Shown one piece after another: positions 46,948 through 58,799 of a stretch of DNA of 64,000 bases (within the stretch, counting starts at the first letter, position 1; each line of letters opens with the position of its first letter). The notes under the pieces are model-generated. The model searched no databases. It had not been told where the DNA came from and saw only the letters and a program-made list of their open reading frames with translations. A program made the translations under genes and the position numbers. The stretch comes from Torymus aiolomorphi (Eukaryota > Arthropoda > Insecta > Hymenoptera > Torymidae): the NCBI GenBank assembly GCA_036365515.1, contig CM070873.1, positions 87,441,948 through 87,505,947 of the forward strand, written 5' to 3'.

Positions 46948-48058
46948 GCTTTTTTAGTATACTTTTGCACGTTCATTAACAGTCAAGCCGGAGACTTTAT
47001 GTCAAGTCATTCTTTCTATCAATGATACAAAATAATCCATAAATTTTATGTTTATTCATAAAGCTCGAGAAGTGACGATTTGAAAAAATTTTGAAAAAAT
47101 TTTCATAAAATTTCACACAAATATTGCCACTATCACATACAAAATTATCTATAAATTCAAAGCTGATACATAAGGCCGTTCAAAAAAATTACAATTTAAA
47201 AATAAAAGGTTAACAAAGGTTGAACATCAAATGTCTCTTAAATTTATGAACAAAAACTTTTGCGAAAGTCATTCATACAAAAGAAATATATACCAACTTT
47301 ACATATCTACAAAATGTCAAAACAAACAAATTTTACTCCATTCATCGTGCGACAAAGAAAATCACTTTTTAAAATAAATTTTCAATGTTAAATATCTCCA
47401 AAAATAACCGAATGATCTTGATAAAAATTTCCACACATATTAGCTATATAACATACAAAATTGTCTATAAATTTCAAGATTATACCAATACATTTCTTGA
47501 CAAAATACGAATTGAAAAAAAGGTTTAAAAAATTTTAACCTCAAATATCTCTAAAATTTATGGACCAATCATTTTGCCCAAAAAGCTATAAAAAATCTAC
47601 CTCTAAAAAATTTCAAAGCGATTAAGCCAATTTTACTCTAGTTATGCAAAGACAAAGAAAATCAAGTTTTTTATAAATTTTTTTTTTTCTCAAAAAATAA
47701 TAAAAAAACAAAAATTAAAAAAAATTATACTATTCAATATTCTTTTTAACCAAAAAAATATTTATGTCAATATCTTTTTTTAATTTCGAAATATAACCTA
47801 TTTACAAAAAATTACGTTTTCATCAATAACTTGTAACTAATTATACCTATCGACTTTTTTTTGTAAATTGTAGAGAATTCTATCCTGCATAGAGTGAATT
47901 CATAATACATAAACAATATTAGTTCTAAACATTAAAAAAGTCGAAAATAAAAATTTGTAAAATTGAAAAATCACTATAAAAAAATCGATTTTGACAAAAA
48001 TAGAATATTGACCTTAGCTGTGTAAGGAAAATCTAAAAAAATGATCCTTATATGGAAT

Positions 48059-48059
<1 letters not shown>
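46948..48059. repeat. A/T-rich diverged repeat, no gene
   Basis: Two diverged units (about 47215-47400 and 47515-47690) share the phrases aaatatctc, tttatggacc/tttatgaac and ttttactc. No coding signal is seen. A related phrase occurs beyond the (GT)n tract near 59270. Confidence 0.4.
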
Positions 48060-48119
<60 letters not shown>

Positions 48120-48183
48120 TACACACGCACACACGCACACACACAAACTCACACACACACAAACTCACACACACACACACAAA

Positions 48184-48224
<41 letters not shown>

Positions 48225-48270
48225 GCACGCACGCACGAACGCACACACACGCACGCACGCGCGCGCAAAC
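48060..48270. repeat. (CA)n microsatellite with variant units
   Basis: Long ac runs are interspersed with acacgc, acaaactc and cgcacg variants. The His/Thr-rich ORFs across it are artefacts. Confidence 0.95.
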
Positions 48271-48529
48271 ATCCATCCGGATATTTTCTAAAAGTACTGT
48301 ATCTCGATTCCAAATGAGCTAAACAACATTCCTAACACATCAGACAGCTTCCCCTAGGAGGAAGCAAAAATTCAAATTTTCAAATATAATTTAAAATAAA
48401 ATATACTTCATCAGCCTAATAAGTTATCTAAATTTGATGAAGATACATTAAATATTTTCGAAGATATAAATAAAATAAAAAAGGTAACATTTTTATTAAT
48501 AACAAAAGACAGTATTGATAATTCAGACT

Positions 48530-48660
48530 TTTAAAATAGTACATTATGTAACAAGGGACTAAAGCCGCAGATTATTTCCGCAGGTGCGTTTACTGCCCGA
48601 GTGAGCGTAGCGAAGCGACTTTGCGTTGACTCCGGCGTTACATACATATAGTAATAAGTT
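48530..48660. repeat. Palindromic MITE-like module, family A, diverged copy
   Basis: It begins aatagtacattatgtaacaa, then gggactaaagccg, and has a gagcgtagcgaagcgac tip. It is comparable to 15600-15735 but diverged. Confidence 0.4.
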
Positions 48661-49634
48661 GTTTTATATTTATGTGTTATAATTTTGTTATAATTTTAAC
48701 CAAATTCACCATGCGTAAAAAATTAGACTATGTTACTTTATGCCCGCATATGGGGAAATAAAGTAAAAGAGGGAATTAGACGCGAATTTTGCCCCGCTTT
48801 TCAGACTATAAAGTTGCCATTATAGTGGAGATGGGAATAAAGGAAATTATTCACGACTAAAAGTTCTTTCTCAAACATTAGGTACATAAAATTCAATAAT
48901 AATAACTCAATTTTTTGTAAAAGATAAAAAGGAATGAAAACTAAAACATGAAAATCAACTTTTTGCTATCTTATTTTTAAAAAGACTTCACTATTGTGTA
49001 TTCGCATTCTTATAGTTATAGTTGGTTCATACGAGTTCCATTAAAAACTAACAATCATCGTCAGCGCGCATCTTTAGAACTGAAGGCTATCGTAAGCCAC
49101 TTTTCCATAAAAGCCAGATCGTATCGTCTTGAACCGTATCAGATCGGTCGCTAATTCGCAAGGGATAGCAGAATTTATATTTTTCATTATTTATAACACT
49201 TTATAAATCAATTTAAGAAGAGACACAAACAATAAAATGTATACGTTCCACTTTCATTTATGGATTTGCGTCCAATTCGATACGATCAGTAGTGACAATG
49301 CGAACCGGCTTTTGTAGAAAGTGCTATACAAAAAAATCAACTAATTTAAAACATTGTTTCATAATTTTTCACAGTTACTCTTAGTTATTCATAAATTATC
49401 TAGTCTATATTTGATAATTAACTATTTTATTAAAAAATTGATAATTTCTTCAAATAAAACAGCACTTCGATCATTTTTACGTATTTTACACTTTAAATAA
49501 TATAAAGTAATTTTTTATTTTTGAGGTAGTGGGTCTGTCAAGAACTCATTGCTGAACAACATAAGATCAAAACCCCAAGAATCAAATAAAATTTAAAGAT
49601 GAGGTATTGTTTTAAATACAATTACGAAACATCT
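48661..49634. other. Intergenic, no gene seen
   Basis: AT-rich sequence. A moderately GC-balanced patch at about 49040-49160 shows no convincing ORF. Confidence 0.35.
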
Positions 49635-50322
49635 TACTAGGAGAGTGTACTACCTAATGCGGGTTCGGGATTTTGCTCATATTATCGACATATTTTTGGA
49701 AGTGAAAATATGAAGAAAGCAACAATAGTAGACCGTAACGATCTAAAAAAACTCAAGTTATGGATATTTTGAGCCTTGTTTAAAAAAAATAGACTATTCT
49801 TCAAACAATAATTAAACAATCCGAAAAAATCATATATAGAACTTCAGAAATAGAAAACAAAACTAGAAAAAGAGAGTTTTCATCCACTTTTTTCAGAATT
49901 CAAAAATATTAATTTTTACGAAAGCTATGGTAGTTTGAAGTTCAGCAAAGAAAATTCATTATAAATTCGCAAAGATCTGCTTCTTCATTTCGCTCATATT
50001 TTAGTGCATTTTTTTGCTTAAGAACTACCATAGCTTTCGCAAAAATTAATATTTTTCAATTCTGAAGAAAGTGGATGAAAGCTTTCTTTATCAAGTTTTA
50101 TTTTCTATTTTTAAAGTTGTATAAGATTTTCTTAGACTGTTTGATTACTGTTTGGAGAACATTCTATTTTTTAACATTTTTTTGGAACAAGACACGAAAT
50201 CAATAACTTGAGTTTCTTAGAGCGTTACGGTCTATTATTGGGGCTTTCTTCATATTTTCACTTCTGAAAACATGCCCTAAAATTTGAGCAAAATCCCCAC
50301 AGGTAGTACACTCCCCTAGTTA
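49635..50322. mobile_element. Foldback element, 688 bp
   Basis: The arms pair from ttactaggagagtgtacta to its complement ending near 50322, with the centre near 49980. Arm similarity is high but imperfect. There is no ORF and no clear target duplication. Confidence 0.75.
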
Positions 50323-51587
50323 GAATATAAGAAGGTTTTTGAAAATCAAAATACTTTAAACATTTTTATCTGATTTCTTATTTTGGAGGCTTATACTATT
50401 GGTCGTTTGCCTTTCTACATAGTTTTTTAATAAATTAAAAAAAAAAAAAATAAAAACAAGCTCGTATAAGTATCCTGCTGAAAAAATCAGGTGATTAATC
50501 ACCTCTATTTTTACCTGAATATTCACCATATTTTTTTAAGTGATTAATCAGCTGATTTTGCACCTGAGTTGTTGATCAGATTTTTCACCTGATTTTTACA
50601 TGAATCATCGTATAAAATACCAATTTTCTTCCTTTCTTCTTTAAAGTTTTTTAAGGAACTTTTAGTGGTATGAAAATAAAAATTTTCCATCTAAAAACAT
50701 CAGGTGAAAAATCAGGTGAAAAATAAGGTGATTAATAATCTGGGTAATTATTGGTATTAGTAAAAATTAACTTTTAATGTAACCATAAATTAAATTTTAA
50801 TGTACTAATTTGCTTTCATAAATTTTCATAGATCATTATTTTTTAATTATTATTATTGCTATTAATTAATATTTTATCTTGTATAGTACAATAGACAAAT
50901 TAATAAATTAATTGTATATGTAATAATGGACAACGCATAATTTTCCTTTGAAGTGAATCACATTCCACTATCTTCTTATAGGCTATCAAACTTTTCCGAA
51001 ACTACTTTTTAATGGCAATGTTAACATATAAAGCCATTATCGAAAATTATATGTAAAAAACAAGTAAATCAAATGGTAAAAAAAATCAAGAGTACAATTC
51101 CCTATGTTTTATAATATTCTACCACTCTGTAAAAAGTTCAGGTCAAAATTTTAATTTGTTTTAGCGTAAACTTGTTCTTATTCAGGTAAAAATAATTACT
51201 TTAGTTGAATAATAATAATAAATTAAATCTGAGTATAGCAATGCTTTAGCAATGATTTTTAAGAAGTTTCATATTTATTTTGCAATAAAGCAGGAATAGT
51301 CCTAAGATATTGATCTACATTCTAACACTATAATTCAAATAAATATAAATTCATAAGCTGTTCATAAAAAATACTTGTATTTAAAAAATTTATACATGAC
51401 TAAAAACTACTATAAAACAAATAATTTATGTATAATTTCAATTTTTTTTGTGATCGTTGCACTGTTGAATTTCAACATGATTACATTCGCATTTTTCTTA
51501 AAGTATAATACAAAATTAATCATCATTTACTAAAGTCTCTACTTTTTACCTTACAATGATTTTAGTAAATATAAAATGTGTACTAGT
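50323..51587. other. Intergenic; cluster of 'tcaggtgattaatcacc' phrases
   Basis: At 50488-50745 the phrases atcaggtgaaaaatcaggtg, gtgattaatcacc and complements recur about ten times, suggesting a degenerate short repeat or inverted repeat. A diverged half-copy of the 8616-8996 foldback lies at 51078-51165. The rest is featureless AT-rich DNA. AATAAA on the minus strand at 51274-51279 is the first canonical poly(A) signal after CPSF2. Confidence 0.4.
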
Positions 51588-51770
51588 ACATTTAGACACG
51601 GCTGGGGAAGTCGATTATTTAGCTGGTGTGACTTTTTGCACGAGCGAAGCGAGTGCGAAAAAGTCACACCAGCTAAATAATCGACTTACGCACTAGTTTC
51701 GAACGGTATTTTATACCACGAGCGCCGAAAAATCATATCAAAGTTGTGATTTTGAGGTTAGAGTGGTATA
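51588..51770. repeat. Palindromic MITE-like module, family C, copy 3, in CPSF2 3' UTR
   Basis: It matches the modules at 3667 and 8366. 51611-51641 is the reverse complement of 51653-51684 around the gagcgaagcgag tip, a near-perfect 74-bp palindrome. It ends only about 31 bp past the CPSF2 stop codon. Confidence 0.8.
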
Positions 51771-51800
51771 AATATATTTACAGTCTCCAAACACAGTTGA

Positions 51801-54800
51801 TTACACTATTGCATACTGTTCATATAACAATTCTCGAACTCTGTAATAATCTTCAGAAAGGCAACCTTCTAAAATAATCTTCCCAGCTTCATGCTAAAAA
51901 GGTATGAAAATAATATTAACAATAAATCGAAACTTCGATTGGTTATGGCGCGTCTGCATTTGGCATGTTGCACCTTGCTACATGTGCGCCTTGCGTCAAG
52001 CAAAAAAAACTCATCCGATATCTAGCATACTCGTTACCCATGGCAAAAGATTAACATATTGAACTTCTGCATGGGTCATGAGTATACTAGATATCGTACG
52101 ATTTTTTTTTGGCTTGGCGCAAGGCGCATGCAGCAAGGTGGAACATTCCGACTGTAAACGCTCCACAAGTAAAAAAAAACATTCAAAAAGTTACACACCC
52201 TTCTGACTGCAATGGTATTATTACAGCACCATAAAACACCACCACTGAACTCAGATGGTATATTAGATTTATTCAAAATCTGCTTAAAATCTGATAATTT
52301 TAATTCATTAATGAATGCAGTTTGATGTCCAGGAACCTAAAAATATATAAGTGTCAAAAACAATTTTGAATATTTAATTTCAGAAAAATAAATTTGTCTG
52401 TATACCTCGTTAAGAGGTAGTGGTTCTAAAGTAAGTATTTTTTCTGTTCTATCAATCAAATCTTCTGATTCATTATCCATAAAAACATCTCTGCAAACTT
52501 GATCACGTGCAGTTATTAGAGCATCTACCCAAGCTACTTCCGAGTCTCCTTTTCCACGTGAAAAATTAAGACCACTTACTAGAGCATCTGTTAAGCGAAC
52601 CTAAGAAATAAAATTATTATTATTAATTATTTAAATTATATGAATAAAGTGATGAAAATTTTAATAGAAAAAAAGCAAGAGTTTATTTCAAAAGAGGATT
52701 TTCCAATTTAGCTATTCACGGAAAATCAAATTTGATTCTAACATTAAATATAATTTATTATTGCAAAAGATTGCTTTAAGAGCTATAGCTGATAGTAAAA
52801 TACACGTTTACAAATGTATTTTTCTCAACTCAGGCATAAAATAAGGCCTTTCACGTGTGAAAGTAGGAGGGAAAATTTTGCATTTCGAGCGTATTTTATG
52901 TAAGTGGTAAGAAATAGCCATTTCTATCTAAAAACAGGTGAGAAATAAATATTTCTACTCTAAAACAGGTGAGAAATGAAAATTTCTGCCTCCCTTACAT
53001 AGTTTTAGGGCAGAAATGAAAAACTGGTGAGAAATAGCTATTTCTACACTAAGACAGATAAGAAATGGCCATTTCTACCCTAAAACAGGTGAGAAATGAA
53101 AATATCTGCCTTGCTTATATTTAATTGCATATACATTTTTAATTATTTTGATTTCTAACTGCATTGCGTACGACTTGAAATGTTCAGGCTCGGGTGAGGT
53201 GTTTTCAGCATTCGACTCTGTCTCGGGCGCCTTCGGCACCCTCAACTCCGACTCGTGCAGAACACTCTCGCTAGAAATAGCTCATTTTCTCCCGTTGTTG
53301 CACAATGTACTATTGGGGTATTAGAGTATAAACTCAAATTTCTCAAGAACAATCCTCATATTTCCATGGATCTTCTAAAAGTTAATTATAACAGATACAA
53401 AAGATTTTTAAAAACAATAATTACTTGGTAAATGTGTGTTTCAGTAGTGGCATCTAATGTTTCTCCCCTAGCAGGAATGAATACACGAGCACCAACATTT
53501 TGAGCTTGCTGAGCAAGCAATTCTGTGTCTTTGGGAGATCCTCTGACTAAAACAATTCTTCGAGGACGAAGTTGTGCTAGAATTTTTTGCAAAGACTCGC
53601 CATCAGACCTCCCTTCAAAATCTATGTATGTTACAGAAGCATTGACTGCAATAGTACGAGTGGTTTGTACACATTTAGTTGGAATATCATTAGTATTTTC
53701 TGGATGCTGAACTGGTTCTTCTTGCTTAACTTCAAGATTTTCTTTGTTATCTTCAGTTTCTTGAGGTACTTCTGCTATCTTATAATCTTCAGGCCTATTG
53801 GACAAATAAAAATTTGTTTAAGTTTTCATTAACCCATTAACGCGCAAATGCACATTTTTGTGCACACATTTTCAAGTACAGAATTCTATTGGAAAAACAA
53901 AGTCATTTTTATCCAAAATCCTATATAGGGGGTTTTTGAGGGTGCTCTTTCAGAATCTGCAACTTATTTTGTAAGAAAAAGTCAGTAAGTGTATTATTTT
54001 TGAGTTTTTTTTAAAAAAAGTCAAAAAATTTAATAAAATTTTTTTTTCAAATCAATTTTTGTTACTGTTTCTGTTTTTGGATAATCATATTACCGCCAGA
54101 AATCGCGGTCCGAATGTCTGGCGTTTCCAGCAGTTCTTTTAGCAATAGCCATACAAACATCTTTAGTACCTATTTTTTTGCTCTTACCTGCTGTTGCAAC
54201 ATTGTACAAGACAGTGGCGTTGGTAATTGCTATTTGGATACCTCTGATAAAAATGACCCAAGTGACCCACTGTCTTGTACAATATTGCAACAGCAGGTAA
54301 GAGCAAAAAAATAGGTACTAAAGATGTTTGTATGGCTATTGCTAAAAGCTATTTGGGAAAAGAAAAACATGTAAAGCCCAAATTCAGTAATGCAGTTCAA
54401 TCCGCAAGTCAAAGAAACTGTTCTAACAAACTAATGTTCTCTAAGAACTAGAAAGCTCTGCAAGGTGTGTGGTTTACATTTTTGTAAAAACTGTTTTCTC
54501 TCTATACATTCAAAAGAATAGAATAAAATATAAAAAATATAAAAAATATAAAAAATATATAAAAAAAAAAGAAGAAGGTTCTCTTGCATCGTCTACCTCC
54601 CCATGGTTAGAACTGGGCAACGCTATATTTTACTACATATTTATAGTGGCAGAGTGATGATTATACAGTCTTCAATGCATTCAACGTTTTGTGTGTTTAT
54701 GTAACGCATAATTTCAAAATTTTTTTTCTCGAAAAAAATACACTTTACGAAAAAATTTTATAGAATAAAAAGTGCTTAGAATCATTCAAATGAACACGTA

Positions 54801-57382
54801 TGATTTTTTTTTCAGAAGTTTTTGAGACATTTTTTGATTTTTCAAAAATGTTAAAAATTAAAAAATTCAAAATTGGTTCAAAAACTTCTGAAAAAATTCA
54901 TACGTATTTTTTGAGTGATTCTAAGCATTTTTTGTCCTATAACATTTTTTCGTTAAGTTCATACATTTCGAGAAAAAAAATCATGAAGTTTAACATTACG
55001 CTGTTTCACAAAATCCGCCATTTTGGAAAAGCTAAAAGGGGAAAAAAGATTCACAACCAGTGTTTTGGAAACGCCAGACATTCGGACCGCGATTTCTGGC
55101 GGTAATATGATTATCCAAAAACAGAAACAGTAACAAAAATTGATTTGAAAAAAAAATTTTATTAAATGTTTTGACTTTTTTTTTAAAAAACTCAAAAATA
55201 ATACACTTACTGACTTTTTTTTACAAAATAAGTTGCAGATTCTGAAAGAGCACCCTCGAAAACCCCCTATAGAGGATTTTGGATAAAAATGACTTTGTTT
55301 TTCCAATAGAATTCTGTACTTGAAAATGTGTGCACAAAAATGTGCATTTGCGCGTTAATGGGTTAAATCAAGACACCTTATTAATGTATGAATTCAAAAC
55401 TTACTTAATTATTTCTCCATATTCATCTACTTTAATTTTTTCTTCCACAAAAGGAAACATAGGATGTTGTTTTTTACTTTGTTTGAAAAAACCTGGCTTA
55501 TGCTCTTGTTTAACAAGTAAATCATGTTTTCCTCTGCCACCTCCAACTTCTATTTCATCCTCAGACTCTGAACTAACATCAGCAGTTTCCCTAAAAAAAT
55601 TTCAATGTTTATTTGACATAAGGAACAGTTGAAATATTAGTAATTAATAAAGTTATACATTTTTTCTTGTTTCATTTGCTCTTGCTTCTGTTTTTCTTTT
55701 TTCATGTGTTCTTCTAGTTCAGATCCCTCCAATTTTACTTTCTTTTTTATCTCTAAAGTTATGTTTCTGTTTCCCCCATTTTCTACAAGATCTCTAGCGA
55801 GGGTACCTGGAGAAGTTCTGCTGGTTATTATGATACTATTTTGTGGATTGCTGCACCATTGTAGAAATAAATCACGAGAGAATCCACATTCCATATCTGG
55901 AGTGCTAGCTAATACAACCTAATTATTTCACAACAAATAAATAGAAGGTAGTTGAATATTTTAAAAATGATTTCTTATTAGTTTGTAGATCTTTATAGAG
56001 AAAAATATTTGTACAATATATTGTCATACAATATATATTTACATTCTCTTTATATTTTGTACGTATTATTATATTTAACTAAAAAATTTTAAAATGAAAA
56101 TATTATTCAAATGATGAATAAAAAAAGACTTTGAATAAAAAACACAAACTTATTCAATCAGTAATTATATTGCACATTACCTTGGGACTAGGAACTTGAT
56201 TCAATTCTGCCATGCTGTGGCATAATTGTAAATGTTTAAATTGAAATGGATTATTCCTTGCACCTTCAAAACTTTTCATCAATTTATCACTCATCCACTC
56301 AATTTGTGATTTTGCAAATTCGACAACATTATAACTGACATTATTTAACAGTGCTAAAGAATATGCAAGTAAACCAGATTCTTTGTTGCGCCATAATTGA
56401 TCCAACATATGTGCTAATTCCAAAACTCTACCAGCAGTATCCACACCTACAAGAACATTTCCTCCACCACGAAGAGTCTGAAGAATATTTGCTACAATAA
56501 CAAAAAGAAAGAATAAAATTAACCAAAAATTTTGTTGACATTTAATTAGTCTTTAGTTTATTACTCTTACTTACTCATTAGTTTTTCATCTCTTGTACGT
56601 CGCCTAGCTTGTTGGTAAGTAGCATTAAAACTATCTGTTATGAGCAATGAGGGTCTTTGTAATCTTTCTAACTCACACCCATTTAAATGTCTTTCCTTTT
56701 TGTGATTAAAGTCTACTGCATATATAATATCTTCTTCACCAACTTTTACAATTTTCCATATAGTTCCACCTATCATATGACCAGCTGGTAAAGGTGTTAA
56801 TGTGACTCCATATCCTTTACCCTTCATTGATATACTCTGATTGTATTTCAATTGTACAATTTTGTCAAAAGCTGCATCAACATCATCAAGAGTAAATAAA
56901 TTAAAATCTTCCATATTGTGACGTGACTGAAAAAAATATTTTAATATTACCTAAATACTGAATTTTAATGTGCTACATAAGTTCAATTTTTTTTTATATG
57001 TTTTACCTGATATATATCGTACATAAACATTTGCCCCATTTTATAAACAGGAATCGTTGCGTATATAGGACAATTTAGACCACATTTACCAACTAAGTAA
57101 GGCAAAGCTCCTAAATGTAATGGATCAGGATATGACAATAAAACAGCATCTATTTGATGAACATGTCTAAAAATAATTTAGAATTCATCCACATATACAA
57201 AATAAAATTTGATTTATTAAAAATAAGAAATACCTTTTCAATTCTTTAATAAAATCTTGATTAAAATTTTCATCCCATCCACAATCCAACAAAATACGTA
57301 ATTCATCTACTTGCAATATGTAACATGGTGGCGATTCATCTAAAGTTCCTGATATAGCATGTAACTTAATAATTGACGTCAT
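51801..57382 (-). CDS. CPSF2: Cleavage and polyadenylation specificity factor subunit 2 (CPSF100)
   Basis: CPSF100 is the catalytically inactive metallo-beta-lactamase/beta-CASP partner of CPSF73 in the nuclear mRNA 3'-end cleavage complex. Ten exons give 737 aa (about 780 in vertebrates): 57234-57382, 57007-57166, 56575-56926, 56181-56491, 55659-55918, 55405-55590, 53425-53794, 52406-52600, 52199-52336 and 51801-51893. All introns are GT-AG and phases agree. The N-terminus [20 protein letters not shown] and C-terminus LLYEQYAIV are family hallmarks. The usual HxHxDH zinc motif is replaced by SYPDPLHLG (61-69), as expected for this inactive paralogue. A charged linker (about 385-440) interrupts the beta-CASP region. 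Intron 6 is 1610 bp and consists almost wholly of a piggyBac-type element. Introns 7 and 9 also hold repeats. The reading frame itself is intact. Confidence 0.97.
51955..52165. mobile_element. Inverted-repeat element in CPSF2 intron 9
   Basis: The arms (ttgcaccttgct...gcgccttgcgtcaagc and complement) pair across a centre near 52055. It makes up most of the 305-bp intron. Confidence 0.65.
52795..53310. repeat. Repeat cluster in CPSF2 intron 7
   Basis: Five to six diverged units of roughly 43 bp (acaggtgagaaat...atttct) lie at 52905-53110. A GC-rich palindromic stretch around cgggcgccttcggcaccc follows at 53190-53300, and then the edge phrase acaatgtactattgg, like that of the family A modules. 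No ORF. Confidence 0.6.
53833..55362. mobile_element. piggyBac-type element in CPSF2 intron 6
   Basis: The 1530-bp element starts CCCATTAACGCGCAAATGCA and ends with its complement. Terminal inverted repeats extend over 50 bp, and TTAA flanks both ends (53829-53832 and 55363-55366), the hallmark of piggyBac. Inside are further inverted duplications (54130-54340; 54740-54960) and a transposase C-terminal remnant. The CPSF2 splice sites flanking it are intact. Confidence 0.85.
54255..54530 (+). pseudogene. Degenerate piggyBac transposase C-terminus
   Basis: A frame with ...[15 protein letters not shown]... ends at a stop near 54451. In another frame, 54459-54497 encodes [13 protein letters not shown], the cysteine-rich zinc-binding end typical of piggyBac transposases. 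The first part is also present in inverted orientation at about 54130-54230. The catalytic core is absent. Confidence 0.6.
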
Positions 57383-58060
57383 TTTTCATAAATTTATAAT
57401 AAAAAAATCTGAAATAAATATTTGACTAAGATGAATATTAGTTATTAATTATTATAGTGTTTATAGACGACTTTTTTTTTTGACAAAATAAAATTATTTA
57501 AATATAAGCTTAGTAATAATGTGATAATTATTAAACAAATGGAATCCAAAAATTGTAACCTAATAAGAAATTTTTTTAATTTATAATTATATACAAAACT
57601 CTTAACCTATAAATAATAGATACATAAAATCACATTGAATAAAAATAGAAAACATACCCAATTGAAATTTATAGATTTAATAGCGACATATATTAATTAA
57701 GCCTTTTATATAGGTTGTTTAGCGTCGCTTTTACACATCCAAAAATATTAAGATTTCAATACCTATAATCATGTTTGTGAGTCTGACATGATTCTGATCT
57801 GATGAGTCCCTTATATAAATTGAGCATTCGAGATAATCTATTTTGCCCTCGAACGATCTCGAAATCTCGAATAATCGAATCCGTCTCGAATCTCTAAAGG
57901 AGAGAAACAAAAGACGAAACAGTGGCGCGCGTAGCGCGCTGATTAACGCTAGTAAATAAAAAATGCATCCTTGCCATGGCCGACGCCATGTTGCGACGCC
58001 ATGGTGATTTTTTCTCGAATATCTCGAAATCTCGAATTTTTTGGCGCATGCGCAAATGCC
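57383..58060. promoter_or_regulatory. CPSF2 upstream region
   Basis: AT-rich next to the ATG. From about 57840 to 58020 it contains a mixed GC patch with a duplicated gacgccatg phrase and a gcgcgcgtagcgcgc palindrome (57926). No TATA box is obvious, and no divergent gene is recognised. Confidence 0.35.
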
Positions 58061-58065
58061 CTATA

Positions 58066-58311
58066 TGCCCTCTCTACAACCTATCGAATTTTTTTTTGCG
58101 TGTACGCAAAATCGTATAGATGGCGTGAGCGTTACCAGATGAGCCAACTGCTAAAAAGTTAAGGAGAAAATGTTATTTGTAGAAGTACGTGTTTCTATAA
58201 ACGAAATTTTCTCCTTAACTTTTTAGCAGTTGGCTTATCTGGTAACGCTCACGCCATCTATACGATTTTGCGTACACGCAAAAAAAAATTCGATAGGTTG
58301 TAGAGAGGGCA
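58066..58311. mobile_element. Palindromic MITE, 246 bp
   Basis: Ends are tgccctctctacaacctatcg and its exact complement at 58291-58311. The arms are nearly perfect (for example gatggcgtgagcgttacc in both) around a centre near 58185. Confidence 0.8.
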
Positions 58312-58369
58312 ATAGGGATTAGGGACTTAGGGAGTCTCTACAACCGTGCAGCGCGCGTGTGTGTGCTCG

Positions 58370-58465
58370 CCGTGTATAAGGTATACCTATATATAGGAGA
58401 GCGCTATATATAGGTATACCTTATAGGAGAGCACTATATATAGGTATACCTTATACACGAGAGGG
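58370..58465. repeat. Short tandem/palindromic repeat
   Basis: The phrases gtatacctatatataggaga and tatataggtatacctta repeat three times as overlapping palindromes. Confidence 0.7.
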
Positions 58466-58637
58466 CATATGCACGCGCAAAGTTATAGAGACACCCTTAG
58501 AGTTATGGTGGAATGGTATAGAGATAGCGTATGTGTTGTGAGCGGGAAAATATGATATATATTAATTGATAGAAATTTATAATCAATTGATAAATCGATG
58601 AAAAATTTTTATTTAAAAAAAAATATTTATTCATTAC

Positions 58638-58658
58638 GTGTGTGTGTGTGTGTGTCTG

Positions 58659-58696
<38 letters not shown>

Positions 58697-58733
58697 ATGT
58701 GTGTGTGCGTGCCTGCGTGCGTACGTGCATGCA

Positions 58734-58767
<34 letters not shown>

Positions 58768-58798
58768 GGTGAGTGGGTGGGTGGGTGTGTGTGTATGT
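58638..58798. repeat. (GT)n microsatellite, interrupted
   Basis: gt runs carry gc, ca and gg interruptions. ORFs across it are artefacts. Confidence 0.95.
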
Positions 58799-58799
58799 A

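Noticed and set aside
48041..48322. His/Thr- and Cys/Val-rich ORFs over the (CA)n tract
   Set aside because: Translation of a microsatellite in all frames.
54090..54412. ORFs of 60-66 codons in the piggyBac element as host genes
   Set aside because: They lie in inverted duplications of transposase debris inside a CPSF2 intron.
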